Positions 27,552-36,187 of a DNA stretch of 48,980 nucleotides are shown in pieces. The translations under genes and the position numbers were made by a program. The DNA is from a virus. The notes beneath the pieces are model-generated. The model was given only the letters and a program-made list of their open reading frames with translations. It did not search any database and had not been told where the DNA came from. The stretch is taken from positions 1 through 48,980 of the IMG/VR virus record IMGVR_UViG_3300049827_000334, one strand, 5' to 3'. Numbering within the stretch: the first letter of the stretch is position 1; every line of letters starts with the position of its first letter.

Positions 27552-30208
27552 CGAACCGCAACGAGCAAGCGCTGAAGCCAGGCGAAATCAACCTGGGCTA
27601 TATCCCTATTGATTGGCCCCTCACACCCCTAGGAGCCAAGAAAGATCCCTACGTCCAAGGATGGCAAAATAAACCATACAGCGTACGTGACATTGAAGAA
27701 GAAATTGTTTCCGGCGAGTGTCGAGCCATTGGTTTACTCGGTGGCCCTGTCTACAATCATCCCTATGGCTTGGTTTGGGTTGATGTTGACGGTCCCTCCG
27801 TCTACCCACTCATTGAAGAGATCAGTGGACTTCCCTTACAAGATGCGCTGCCTCCCACCCTTACCATCCTCAGCGGTAAAATTGGCCGCGAACGAAAACT
27901 CTATAAACTAAACCGCGATAAACACAAGCACTTCGCCCGTAATAAGTACACCTGGCACGCAGAGGCTGACAAAGAAAAACTTGAGATCCTTTGGAAAAAG
28001 CACCAAGGCGTGCTAATGGGTCTTCATCCAGAAACGGATGGTTACTTCACCGCAGAAAATCAAGGCTTTGAGTGGGCTGATCAGCTTCCCGAATTTCCGG
28101 ACTGGCTGCTAAATGCCATCATCAATAAAAACGTTCGGCACGGTACTCCGGCGAAGGAGCGCACCAGGGTCATTGGTCCTGGTTTTGCAATCAACTCGGA
28201 AGTGTCACTGGAACGGGACATCCAGCTGGCGACGGAAGCAACTTGGGGTTTACTGGAGAAGAACCCAGGTGCTGCAGATGATTACGACATCTGGATCACT
28301 GTTGGTCAGACCCTCCATCAACTTGATGAATCGCTCCTTGATGTGTGGGATGAGTGGTCAAAGCACTCCGAAAAGTACCGTGAAGGTGAGTGCCACAGGC
28401 GTTGGCGTTCCTTTTCAAAAGATGGGGGCCGTGGTCTTGGCTCTCTCATTCATATCGCTAGGGAGAATGGCTGGAATCCTCCTCCTGACAATTCCCGTGC
28501 GATGAATGTGGATGATGAGACACTTGAACATGTTTCGAAATTATTGGCTGAATTAGAGCAGGATCTTGCCATGCCCCTTGAAGTTGCTGAAGAAGTTCTA
28601 ACGTCCGCTCCTCTGCCAACTCCTTCGCTGCAACGGGACTCCAAGCAAGGTAAGAAAGAAGGAAAAGACCAACGTACGCGTAACCCTTCATCTGGTGAGA
28701 TCACGGATGTCTTGTTGCAAGAGTATAGGGGGAACCTGCTATTCAGTCAGCCCCATGGTCAATTCTTTATGTATGCCAAAGAATCGCAAGGTCTTTGGTC
28801 TCCCCTAACCAAGGTCGAAGCATTAGGTGACATCCGCCATCGGCTGCAGGTGCTATCCCAAGGAAAGAACCCCTTCCTGCCAAGCGGCTTTACAAGCAAC
28901 TTGATGAACGATGTCTACACACAACTGCAATCGGTACTTGCCTTTGAGGATTGGTATGACGGCACTGAACTGCTGTTGTTCACCAATGGTGTGCTGAATG
29001 TTGAAACCAGGGAGCTACTTCCCTTCAACCGGGAAATGCACATGCTGCAGCAGATGCCGTATGCCTATAACCCGGCAGCAACTTGTGAAGATATTGTGAA
29101 GTGGCTGAAGCACACACAACACGACAGCTGGGAACGTACTCAAGTTCTGCGTGCGTGGCTGCGGGCAACACTGCTCGGACGCTATGAGATCCAGAAGTTT
29201 GTAGAGATTGTCGGTCCTGGTAAGTCGGGTAAGTCAACCTACGCAAACCTGGCGGTAGCACTGGTCGGTAAAAGCAACACCTACTCCACGGACTTTGAAA
29301 ACCTGGAGAAGAACCGCTTTGAAGCAGCTGCTTACATGGGTAAAAAGCTCCTGCTATTCCAGGATGCTGACCGTTGGGGTGGTTCCGTATCTCGTCTGAA
29401 AGCCATCACCGGTAATGACTGGATCCGTAGTGAGCGCAAGTACCAAGGCGAAGCACTGGATCCATTTCAATATCATGGAATGGTCATGATCACGGCTAAT
29501 GAAGCAATTCAGTCCACTGATTACACTTCTGGTCTCGCTCGCCGTCGCCTCACTATTCCGTTTGATCGTCCGTTCACGGGCGGCCCGAACGAACAGAAAG
29601 AACTGATCAAGTTTAATTCCAAAGGTGAACCGCAAGGTGTCTTCTCTCCGCTACTGCCAGGTCTGGTGAACTGGTTGCTGGATATGACGGAAGATGAGAT
29701 GCGTGAATACCTGATGGAAACTTCCAAGAAGGTGAAGTTTTTCCAGAAGTACGAGCGTACTCAAACCCTGCGTTCCAACCCACTGCTGGACTGGCTTGAT
29801 CACAAGGTGGTGTTTGACCCAGGTGTGACTTCGGCTATTGGCTTTACGAAGAACGCACCGATGGGCGCTTCCAATATCTATGCCAATAAGGACACCTGGT
29901 TGTATGCAAGCTATGCGGAGTTCTGCCGTCAGTGCAACGTTGGCATTATGTCGCGTAACCGCTTTGAGCCTCTACTGATCGACATCTGCAAGCATCAGCT
30001 GAAAATCAATGCCTACCCCCTGCGTAATACCAAGGGCATGCGGATCGTTAACCTGGTGGTACGTGAGTCGAGCGAGAAGTACGAAGGATGGCCATCCGTT
30101 GTGGAGGTGGCATCTGATAAAGAAAAGTACAAAGAGTTTTATGGAATGTCGCTAGATGTGAACGCTGATGCGAAAATGGAGGATGAACTAGAAATCCACG
30201 ATGTCTAA
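27548..30208 (+). CDS. Prim-pol / SF3 helicase fusion (primase-helicase)
   Basis: The N-terminal ~200 residues resemble a bifunctional prim-pol (AEP) domain: PLGAKKDPYVQGW, a VDVDG acid pair (residues 77-80) and a PPTLTILSGKIG block. Then a PriCT-type helical segment (about 240-310: WITVGQTLHQLDESLLD, RGLGSLIHIARENGW). A linker (about 320-385) leads to a D5/SF3 helicase: Walker A GPGKSGKST near residue 557, Walker B LLLFQDADR near 603, and a sensor with TANEAIQ. It probably primes and unwinds DNA for the T7-type polymerase. 886 aa is normal for such fusions. Start ATG 27548. Confidence 0.9.
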   Translation: MTNRNEQALKPGEINLGYIPIDWPLTPLGAKKDPYVQGWQNKPYSVRDIEEEIVSGECRAIGLLGGPVYNHPYGLVWVDVDGPSVYPLIEEISGLPLQDALPPTLTILSGKIGRERKLYKLNRDKHKHFARNKYTWHAEADKEKLEILWKKHQGVLMGLHPETDGYFTAENQGFEWADQLPEFPDWLLNAIINKNVRHGTPAKERTRVIGPGFAINSEVSLERDIQLATEATWGLLEKNPGAADDYDIWITVGQTLHQLDESLLDVWDEWSKHSEKYREGECHRRWRSFSKDGGRGLGSLIHIARENGWNPPPDNSRAMNVDDETLEHVSKLLAELEQDLAMPLEVAEEVLTSAPLPTPSLQRDSKQGKKEGKDQRTRNPSSGEITDVLLQEYRGNLLFSQPHGQFFMYAKESQGLWSPLTKVEALGDIRHRLQVLSQGKNPFLPSGFTSNLMNDVYTQLQSVLAFEDWYDGTELLLFTNGVLNVETRELLPFNREMHMLQQMPYAYNPAATCEDIVKWLKHTQHDSWERTQVLRAWLRATLLGRYEIQKFVEIVGPGKSGKSTYANLAVALVGKSNTYSTDFENLEKNRFEAAAYMGKKLLLFQDADRWGGSVSRLKAITGNDWIRSERKYQGEALDPFQYHGMVMITANEAIQSTDYTSGLARRRLTIPFDRPFTGGPNEQKELIKFNSKGEPQGVFSPLLPGLVNWLLDMTEDEMREYLMETSKKVKFFQKYERTQTLRSNPLLDWLDHKVVFDPGVTSAIGFTKNAPMGASNIYANKDTWLYASYAEFCRQCNVGIMSRNRFEPLLIDICKHQLKINAYPLRNTKGMRIVNLVVRESSEKYEGWPSVVEVASDKEKYKEFYGMSLDVNADAKMEDELEIHDV

Positions 30209-30626
30209 TGGGCGGCACCTGATCCTGGATCTGTACGACTGCAGTGCAGAAGTCCTGGATGACTACGACTACCTCTCCGAAACACTGGAGACTGCACTAC
30301 AGATGTCAAGTGCAACGATTCTTCGGATCTTTGGGGAAAAATTTCAACCCCAAGGAGTGACGCTCTTAGCATTGTTGGCTGAATCCCATGCCTCTATCCA
30401 CACATGGCCAGAGATTGGGTATGCAGCTATCGACTTGTACACCTGTGGTGATACTACAAATACCCATAAGGCAGCTGAGTTTTTAAAACATAAACTCAAG
30501 GCCAAAATATCGGAGGAACGGGAATTAACCCGTTCTATTACCCCCGGCGAAAAAGGAGCAGTTGCTGCGTTGGATAAGCTATACGCTGAAAACAACACTG
30601 GGATGAAGGCATTGTCAGATGCCTAG
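30201..30626 (+). CDS. speD: S-adenosylmethionine decarboxylase proenzyme family
   Basis: Class 1 bacterial-type SpeD. GRHLILDLYDC at the start, self-cleavage site Glu61-Ser62 (AESHASIHTWPE) that makes the pyruvoyl cofactor, His67 and Cys82 (IDLYTCGD). Length 141 aa. It supplies decarboxylated AdoMet for spermidine synthesis; cyanophages are known to carry speD. Some SpeD homologues have been reported to have become ornithine or arginine decarboxylases, so the substrate is not certain. ATG overlaps the helicase gene end by 8 nt. Confidence 0.93.
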   Translation: MSNGRHLILDLYDCSAEVLDDYDYLSETLETALQMSSATILRIFGEKFQPQGVTLLALLAESHASIHTWPEIGYAAIDLYTCGDTTNTHKAAEFLKHKLKAKISEERELTRSITPGEKGAVAALDKLYAENNTGMKALSDA

Positions 30627-30629
30627 TGT

Positions 30630-30660
30630 TTGGCATTTATGTTATCGGTTTGTGTATAGT
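30630..30660 (+). promoter_or_regulatory. Possible promoter for the GT4-like gene
   Basis: TTGGCA (30630-30635) and TATAGT (30655-30660) are separated by 19 nt. A perfect 8-bp inverted repeat (AATCGAGA, 30662-30669, with 30673-30680, 3-nt gap) follows at the expected start of transcription and ends two bases before the ATG at 30683. It may be an operator or a hairpin that controls translation. Confidence 0.4.
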
Positions 30661-30661
30661 T

Positions 30662-30680
30662 AATCGAGAATATCTCGATT
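30662..30680 (+). repeat. 8-bp inverted repeat just before the GT4-like gene
   Basis: AATCGAGA/TCTCGATT with an ATA spacer, perfect. It ends two bases upstream of the ATG at 30683, so in RNA it would cover the ribosome landing site. Confidence 0.65.
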
Positions 30681-30682
30681 TA

Positions 30683-31951
30683 ATGAGTAAAAAACCGAAG
30701 CTTTTGTGGGTTGGCGACATCGTTGCCATGACCGGCTTTGCACGCGTCACCCATAACGTCATTGAGCGCCTGAAGGATCAGTACGAGATCGTGGTCCTGG
30801 GTTGTAACTGGTATGGGGATCCCGATCCCATGCAGGAACAATTCAAGATCTATCCGGCATCGAACCGATTCCAACAGGCGCCCTTCGGTGAGGAACGCAT
30901 CCGCGAGATCGTTGAACGTGAACGACCGGATGTTGTCTTCACAATCAATGACTGCTGGATCATCAACGCTCAGTACGCACAGATTGCTGATCTGCACCAG
31001 AGCATGGGCTTCAAGTTTGTGGGTTACATGCCCATGGACTCCTATGGCTGGATCGGATCCCTTGCTGATACCGCTAACAACTGGGATGCAGTGGTCTCCT
31101 ATACAGAATTTGGCGCACATGAATTCATTAAGGGCGGCATCCAGAAGGCCATCCATGTTATTCCTCATGGTGTGACGGCTGGTCAATTCAAGCCTGGTGA
31201 CAAGATTGAAGCGCGTAAGAAGCTGGGTCTGAAGGAGGATTCCTTCATTGTCTTCAATGGCAACCGCAACCAGTTCCGCAAACGAATCGACATCACTATT
31301 GACGCCTTTGCCGAATTTGCCGTTGGTAAACCTGAAGCTCAGCTGTACCTGCACATGGGTACCAAGGACCAGGGCTGGGATGTGATGCAGGTCTTTGCAC
31401 GTGAGATGCAGAAGCGTGGTCTCGATCCCAACGGACGCATCATCATGACCTCCCCTACCGCTGGTCCGCCGTCCGTGCCCGTCGACATGTTGGAGACTAT
31501 CTATCAAGCCGTCGATGTCGGCGTCAACACCTGTAAAGGGGAAGGCTGGGGACTGGTCAACTTTGAGCACGCAGCCTGCCGTGTCGCACAGGTCGTGCCT
31601 GATCACACCTCTTGCAAGGAGATCTTCGAGGGCTACGGCAAGTTGATTCGTTGCGACCACGTTGATGTGGACACCAACTTCGCAAGGGAGATGCCTTGCC
31701 CCTCCGCCCAGCACCTTGCAGAAATCCTCAACGAACTTTACGAAGATCGGGACAAGCTCGATGCCGTAGCCGAACTGTGCTACATCCGCGTAACGGATGA
31801 TCAGTTCAACTGGGATACGGTTGCCGCACAATTTGATGGGGTGTTCCAGGAGGTGCTCAATCCTCCTAAGCCGGAAGTAAGGTTGGAGCCGAAGGGCAAG
31901 AAAGCTAAAAAGAAAGGGAAGGCTCAAGGCGTAGAGCTTGCTGCCGTCTAA
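30683..31951 (+). CDS. GT4-like (GT-B) glycosyltransferase
   Basis: KLLWVGDIVAMTGFARVTHN opens the first Rossmann domain; VIPHGVTAGQF, the VFNGNRNQFRKR donor-site block, and CKGEGWGLVNFEHAACRVAQ (the E-x7-E motif of GT4 enzymes) follow. It transfers a sugar from an activated nucleotide sugar. C-terminal ~25 residues are a Lys-rich tail (KGKKAKKKGKAQG). Start at 30683 rather than 30626 because of the inverted repeat and promoter between. A strong terminator follows. Confidence 0.85.
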   Translation: MSKKPKLLWVGDIVAMTGFARVTHNVIERLKDQYEIVVLGCNWYGDPDPMQEQFKIYPASNRFQQAPFGEERIREIVERERPDVVFTINDCWIINAQYAQIADLHQSMGFKFVGYMPMDSYGWIGSLADTANNWDAVVSYTEFGAHEFIKGGIQKAIHVIPHGVTAGQFKPGDKIEARKKLGLKEDSFIVFNGNRNQFRKRIDITIDAFAEFAVGKPEAQLYLHMGTKDQGWDVMQVFAREMQKRGLDPNGRIIMTSPTAGPPSVPVDMLETIYQAVDVGVNTCKGEGWGLVNFEHAACRVAQVVPDHTSCKEIFEGYGKLIRCDHVDVDTNFAREMPCPSAQHLAEILNELYEDRDKLDAVAELCYIRVTDDQFNWDTVAAQFDGVFQEVLNPPKPEVRLEPKGKKAKKKGKAQGVELAAV

Positions 31952-31984
31952 GATCTGACCGGACGATCCGCATGGGTGGATGAG

Positions 31985-32013
31985 GCCTCTCGTCGCAAAC
32001 GAGGGGCTTTTTT
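31985..32013 (+). terminator. Strong Rho-independent terminator
   Basis: GCCTCTCGT (31985-31993) pairs with ACGAGGGGC (31999-32007, one G-U), loop CGCAA, followed by six T. It ends the 25.8-32 kb operon. Confidence 0.9.
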
Positions 32014-32024
32014 ATGGCAAGGCA

Positions 32025-32039
32025 GTCTCATTATGAGAC
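32025..32039. repeat. 15-bp inverted repeat in the 32.0-32.2 kb gap
   Basis: GTCTCAT (32025-32031) and ATGAGAC (32033-32039) around a single T. It is in the ~200-nt gap between the terminator and the HNH-like ORF; beyond it I see only a short direct repeat GTAAAGTC near 32186. Could be an operator. Confidence 0.5.
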
Positions 32040-32213
32040 CAAAACCGTGAGTTTTAGAGTGGGACTTTAGAGGCATTCCAATCCTTACATGACGTAAATA
32101 ACAAGAGGAAGTAACGTGTCATAGTCCGTTTTAATGACAAGATGCTACAGGTTGTTATTTAGCTCATAGAAAGATAGATAGTATTGTAAAGTCCGTAAAG
32201 TCGCCCTCCGCCC

Positions 32214-32576
32214 ATGGCTCGCCGGTACAGGCCCATGCCACCCCTCTGGTACGTGAAGCAACGGTTAAGACTGAGCGACAAGTACCCCAGTGGCTTGGAA
32301 TGGGCAGAAACCAATCGTCGCCATAAGGATGGGGAGATGGCTGGGTACCTGGAGCATCACGGCAGGTACTACGTCGTTTCTTTAGATAACGAAAAATTGC
32401 ATGCCCACCGCATCGTTTACTACCTACGTACTGGCGAGGATCCGGGGAACGCAGACGTGAAGCGTCCTGAGGACTGCCCCAAGCATGAGCTGCCGACCGA
32501 GCTGTGGCTTGAGTCACGGAAGGAGAAGCAGCCACGCACCCGCCGCAACCGTCGTCAAACCGCTGTTCTGAACTGA
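32214..32576 (+). CDS. HNH homing-endonuclease-like protein, possibly degenerate
   Basis: The core GEMAGYLEHHGRYYVV... KLHAHRIVYYLRTGEDPGN resembles the N-terminal half of HNH homing nucleases (HAHRIVY-type helix). The expected DH-x-N..DNR-x-x-NLR part is not visible; the rest is basic and Pro-rich. It may be a truncated or decayed nuclease. Basic C-terminus (TRRNRRQTAV). Confidence 0.55.
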   Translation: MARRYRPMPPLWYVKQRLRLSDKYPSGLEWAETNRRHKDGEMAGYLEHHGRYYVVSLDNEKLHAHRIVYYLRTGEDPGNADVKRPEDCPKHELPTELWLESRKEKQPRTRRNRRQTAVLN

Positions 32577-32577
32577 G

Positions 32578-33261
32578 ATGGCAAGCTTCATCAAGAAACT
32601 CGAAACCACTCTGGGACTCGCGAGATTCAGGCACGTCAATGCCATTGATTCCCTGGAGGAGGAACGACTCAACGAGCTGGGGTACTACACAGGCTTTGCT
32701 TGTCCTCACGGCCATCTCATCCGAGACTCATCTGAGCATTGGTGCTATGAATGCGCCAAGAAGATCCTCAGTAACGTCTGCGGGTTTGACGTGAATTACC
32801 TGCAGTCCGACTATCGCATCAAGTACGCCAAGGTCTGGAGTCAAGTCAATGTCACCTTCCCGGATGAGTGCTGGGAGATCAACGGACCTTCTGGCACCAC
32901 ACCTAAGCGTGTTTGTCTTCCTTCCTATCGATCTCTATACAGCAAACAGAAGTCTGAAAATGTCAATATCCATAAAGCGATCTACCAGTGCGCCTGGGGT
33001 GATGTGGGATCTCTTCTGGTGACACGTCTGTGCGGAAACAAAAAGTGCGGCAACCCACTACACCTAGTTTCAAGCTTCAATAGAAACTTCCCGCCTCAGA
33101 CGATTGCTCCTTGCGTTACAGAATTTGAAGCCAAGAAGTTGATGATGTTCAACCAGGGGGAGCATAATGGATTGGATGTAAGCAAAGTGATTCTCAAAGA
33201 TCACAAAAACCCCATTGCCAACCCGGAATATGTTAAGAATCGCCCCGAGTACAATGAATAA
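32578..33261 (+). CDS. Cys-rich His-Me/HNH-type nuclease-like protein
   Basis: Starts 1 nt after the HNH-like gene. CPHGHLIRDSSEHWCYECAK gives a first Cys/His zinc site; TRLCGNKKCGNPLHLVSSF matches the C-x-N-x-x-C-x-NP-x-HL block of zinc-bound His-Me finger homing endonucleases. Between them lies an EINGPSGTTPKR stretch. 227 aa. Nuclease role inferred from the motif. Confidence 0.55.
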   Translation: MASFIKKLETTLGLARFRHVNAIDSLEEERLNELGYYTGFACPHGHLIRDSSEHWCYECAKKILSNVCGFDVNYLQSDYRIKYAKVWSQVNVTFPDECWEINGPSGTTPKRVCLPSYRSLYSKQKSENVNIHKAIYQCAWGDVGSLLVTRLCGNKKCGNPLHLVSSFNRNFPPQTIAPCVTEFEAKKLMMFNQGEHNGLDVSKVILKDHKNPIANPEYVKNRPEYNE

Positions 33262-33281
33262 ATAAGGATTGTTGGGTAGAA

Positions 33282-34199
33282 GTGTCACGGGTATCCAATC
33301 AAACTAATCAACGTCAAAGAACAAAAGAAAATCCGCTAGACCTTGGAACGTTTGGTGAACTTTCTCTGCGTTACTTGACGGGTACACTTGGTCCTTTAAA
33401 CCAGGTGGGTCTGAATGGTTACGGTGGTGGTACGTATAACCACTGGTTCCGTATTAATATCACTAGTCCTGCTTGGATTATTATTGCCAAGGGTGGCCCA
33501 AGGCCTAATTATATTCAAACGTCTGTGTACGATTTGAATGTTAACCCGGTCAACGGGCTACCAATTTTTGATGCTGATTCAATCCGTCAGGGATTAAATA
33601 CTGTTGGTTCTGTATACATTCCGTATCTTGATACGGTAATGAGCCATCAATCAGATTTATACAATACATTTGACCCTGTACGCTTAGATCGCGGAGACGA
33701 CCGTTACTATCCATTGCCACAAGGGAGCTATCTCCTTTGTGTTTCTTCAACACGCAACGAAAGGATTGACTATTCAGTTGGTATTGTTGTTGAATTCGCG
33801 CAAAGCGAACTCTTCTTGGCGCTAGAGGACTACAGTCTATTTCTCCAAGAAACAACAATTGATCCTGTTACAACAGTAACGGTTGATTCTCCTGTTACTG
33901 TTAACACGACTATCTCAACTGAGCCAGGGAGACCTAACGGCTTTACTCAAGATCTTTGTCAGATTAACTCAGGTGTTACCGTTACCATTTTAAATGGTTC
34001 CGAGTGGTTGATTGGACAACAAAGTACGGGTGGCGGCGCTGCTACCAATGACTTCTTTCTTCTTGAATATGGTAATGAGTCATTTCTTGATACCATTCAC
34101 GATCACACACTGTCAGAATGGAGAGATGCCTGGAACGCACAACATCACCCTGATGACAAGTTCCCGGATCTCTTTATCCCACTGACAAATAGGCCATGA
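33282..34199 (+). CDS. Virion structural protein (305 aa)
   Basis: Starts with GTG. TFGELSLRYLTGTLGPLNQV and TYNHWFRINITSPAWIIIAK are beta-rich, Asn/Thr-rich segments typical of phage head-decoration or fibre proteins. The C-terminal part ends with a LSEWRDAWNAQHHPDD motif. No enzymatic signature. It precedes the lysis/tail region. Confidence 0.55.
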   Translation: MSRVSNQTNQRQRTKENPLDLGTFGELSLRYLTGTLGPLNQVGLNGYGGGTYNHWFRINITSPAWIIIAKGGPRPNYIQTSVYDLNVNPVNGLPIFDADSIRQGLNTVGSVYIPYLDTVMSHQSDLYNTFDPVRLDRGDDRYYPLPQGSYLLCVSSTRNERIDYSVGIVVEFAQSELFLALEDYSLFLQETTIDPVTTVTVDSPVTVNTTISTEPGRPNGFTQDLCQINSGVTVTILNGSEWLIGQQSTGGGAATNDFFLLEYGNESFLDTIHDHTLSEWRDAWNAQHHPDDKFPDLFIPLTNRP

Positions 34200-34309
34200 T
34201 CACACGTCTTTTGTCTGTATTTAAACAGAAGCATTCTCCTGAGATAGCTTGGAAGCGTTATTGTGAAAAGAATCCAAGCGCTCCATGTTGCCGCATTTAC
34301 GATGTCTGA
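34196..34309 (+). CDS. Small protein with Cys (37 aa)
   Basis: ATGA overlap with the virion gene. MITRLLSVFKQKHSPEIAWK then a CEKNPSAPCCRIYDV end with three Cys. Intact frame. Function unknown. Confidence 0.45.
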   Translation: MITRLLSVFKQKHSPEIAWKRYCEKNPSAPCCRIYDV

Positions 34310-34430
34310 AGACGAACAAAAAGTAAACAAAGAAGAAAATAAATACCGTAGTTCAAATATCACAGACGCAACCGAAAAAGATTGGGAAGATTTTTTTGCT
34401 GTCCAAGAGGAAAATATATTCGACCGTTAG
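34302..34430 (+). CDS. Small acidic protein (42 aa)
   Basis: 8-nt overlap with the previous ORF. MSEDEQKVNKEENKYRSSNI and an acidic helical end (KDWEDFFAVQEEN). Low confidence because of its size, but spacing and frame are clean. Confidence 0.45.
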   Translation: MSEDEQKVNKEENKYRSSNITDATEKDWEDFFAVQEENIFDR

Positions 34431-34453
34431 AATAAAAGAAACGGGAGGTACCC

Positions 34454-34618
34454 ATGCACAAACTTAACGAATACATTGAAGTTGCGCTTGCTATTCACGC
34501 TGCAGCTTCTGCTATCTGCGCACTAACACCTACTCCCAAGGATGATGAAATTCTTGGTAAGGCTTATAAAGTTCTTGAGTTTCTTGCTCTGAACATTGGT
34601 CGCGCCAAACAGCGCTGA
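34454..34618 (+). CDS. Small holin-like protein (54 aa)
   Basis: A strong Shine-Dalgarno (GGGAGGT, 34443-34449) precedes the ATG. MHKLNEYIEVALAIHAAASA then ICALTPTPKDDEILGKAYKV and an amphipathic end. The hydrophobic stretch followed by TPTPKDD resembles small cyanophage proteins beside the lysis genes; a holin or scaffold of the tail is possible. It converges with the minus-strand peptidoglycan hydrolase. Confidence 0.6.
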   Translation: MHKLNEYIEVALAIHAAASAICALTPTPKDDEILGKAYKVLEFLALNIGRAKQR

Positions 34619-34780
34619 TTAATCAGGTAAAGCCTGGAACCAAAACACAGTTCCACCTTGTTTTTCTACCCAATCACGTGTTGCAAGTGCGTTGTTCTTC
34701 TCAAGAGTGACGCACTTTTTTTCATTGCCAAGTTCCCAGCACATATTGACGCGTATGTGCGGATCTTTCTTGCATTTCAC
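34619..34780 (-). CDS. Small Cys-containing protein after the endolysin (53 aa)
   Basis: The frame is open to 34852, overlapping the hydrolase by 71 nt. A GTG at 34780, two bases after the hydrolase stop, gives a tightly spaced start (MKCKKDPHIRVNMCWELGNE). Three Cys and an amphipathic end (VEKQGGTVFWFQAL). Function unknown; possibly an endolysin partner. Confidence 0.45.
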   Translation of the reverse strand: MKCKKDPHIRVNMCWELGNEKKCVTLEKNNALATRDWVEKQGGTVFWFQALPD

Positions 34781-34781
34781 T

Positions 34782-35783
34782 TCAGTAGTCCCAACGAACG
34801 CGAGGCTTTCCTTCTCTAATCCCAAGATGCACAAATCCTTTTGGAGCACCATAGCCTACTGAATAAGGCCAGTTTTTATCACACCAGGCTTGTACGGCAT
34901 AAATATCGGCGCCTTGGATGTAAAAATCAATGGCTCCTTTTGATGGTGCGCTATAAGTATGCTCGCTGTTTTTGGCGCCACCCACTTGTGTGTTGATGGG
35001 TTCAGGTCGAGAAGCGCTTGTAATGATGATGGGCTTATTACCAAAAGCACTACGCACTTTTTCTAGGAACTGACATAGCTGAAGTGCCGTGTCGCACTGA
35101 TGTTGCTTGGTAAAACGACGTGCTTCTTGGTTGAGTGTCAGCTCGCCATATTTGATATTGGGCGTAATTTGAAACGTAAATGGGCTCCAAGGATTAAATT
35201 TAGGTTTCTCGGTATTACCAGGAGTTCCAGTCATGCGATCCATGACCTGGATTAATTTTGTACTGTACAAAGGATCTGTTGCGTATCCTTCTTCTTTTAG
35301 TAAGCGTGCACATTCATTCCTATTACTGGCACGATTAACACCTTTATATCCTTTGTAATCTTTGTACCAGCGAGCTACTAAATAATCAACGCAGTCATAT
35401 AAGGTATTAAAGGCTTTAAACCAATCTTTGATCGTTACAGCCTGACCACCATAAACTTCTTGGGTAGTGACGTAACAACCTTCTCCATCTTTTGCTTTGA
35501 TACCAAAATAGTTATGAGTACAAGCAACATGTTTTCCCTGTGCGCTCTCTAGATACCACTGAGCAGCAACACATTCAGGGAACTTGGCACCGGCTTTTTT
35601 TGCAGCACCAAGAACACCTTCCCATGTATTAGAAAATTCCGGCTCTGTCTCTGGGTCATTGCGATATTTAACCGCAAACTCCTCAAGTACAGAAGCCGGA
35701 ATTTTAGCCTCTAACCATGTAAACGCATCTTGTTGATGCGCAAGTTCTTTGTAATACTTGGCTGCATCAACAAGTTTAATCAT
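34782..35783 (-). CDS. Two-domain peptidoglycan hydrolase (GH73 + M15)
   Basis: N-terminal half: AAQWYLESAQGKHVACTHNY, FGIKAKDGEG and CARLLKEEGYATDP, the pattern of GH73 glucosaminidase domains. C-terminal half: SASRPEPINTQVGGAKNSEH, GAIDFYI and FVHLGIREGKPRVRWDY, the zinc-peptidase M15A (PF08291) pattern with His-x6-Asp and a distal His. It cuts both glycan strands and cross-links. The two activities are fused in one chain, which fits a tail-tip or endolysin role. It lies between the holin-like ORF and tail-fibre genes. Confidence 0.85.
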   Translation of the reverse strand: MIKLVDAAKYYKELAHQQDAFTWLEAKIPASVLEEFAVKYRNDPETEPEFSNTWEGVLGAAKKAGAKFPECVAAQWYLESAQGKHVACTHNYFGIKAKDGEGCYVTTQEVYGGQAVTIKDWFKAFNTLYDCVDYLVARWYKDYKGYKGVNRASNRNECARLLKEEGYATDPLYSTKLIQVMDRMTGTPGNTEKPKFNPWSPFTFQITPNIKYGELTLNQEARRFTKQHQCDTALQLCQFLEKVRSAFGNKPIIITSASRPEPINTQVGGAKNSEHTYSAPSKGAIDFYIQGADIYAVQAWCDKNWPYSVGYGAPKGFVHLGIREGKPRVRWDY

Positions 35784-35788
35784 GGCAC

Positions 35789-36187
35789 CTATGCAGGCTG
35801 ATTAGGTACTTCTACCCAAGATTGAGTGGCTTCATCCCATTCGTAACTTTTACCGTCAGTAGGATAAGGAATCGGAGGATCCCATAACCCAGTGGTTGTA
35901 TTTAATAACCAAGAGGGATAAGGCTTGGGCGGAATAAAACCGTCAATTACGTTGTCGTAAGTGTAACCAAGGCCGGCATAATTCTTTCGAAACGCTTTAG
36001 ATTGGTCTGGGCCAGGGGTGTTGCTGTTAGGTAAATAATACACACCACCACGGGTGTTATAGCTGGTTTGTTTATAGGTTTGACCAGTGCGAGCGCTTAG
36101 CTCTGCTTCTTTACCGTCGTCTTCATCACGGCCAACGGTAACAAAAGTGACGATGTTGTTCTCGTCGAGAAGTGCGAAGTGTGCCAT
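35789..36187 (-). CDS. Conserved phage tail-region protein (132 aa)
   Basis: MAHFALLDENNIVTFVTVGR and FRKNYAGLGYTYDNVIDGFI with PPKPYPSWLLN and a closing YEWDEATQSWVEVP. This is a very common small protein in marine phages, usually located beside tail-fibre genes. No function known to me. Its ATG is adjacent to the Gly-rich gene stop. Confidence 0.8.
   Translation of the reverse strand: MAHFALLDENNIVTFVTVGRDEDDGKEAELSARTGQTYKQTSYNTRGGVYYLPNSNTPGPDQSKAFRKNYAGLGYTYDNVIDGFIPPKPYPSWLLNTTTGLWDPPIPYPTDGKSYEWDEATQSWVEVPNQPA

Noticed and set aside
30680-31927. 415-codon open frame antisense to the GT4 gene
   Set aside because: The sense frame has clear glycosyltransferase motifs; the antisense frame has no motif and is explained by codon bias.
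32081-32110. Fourth copy of the hairpin leader (contains ATGACGTAAAT)
   Set aside because: Only the ATGACGTAAA core matches; CCGTCC, the stem and the gene spacing are missing.
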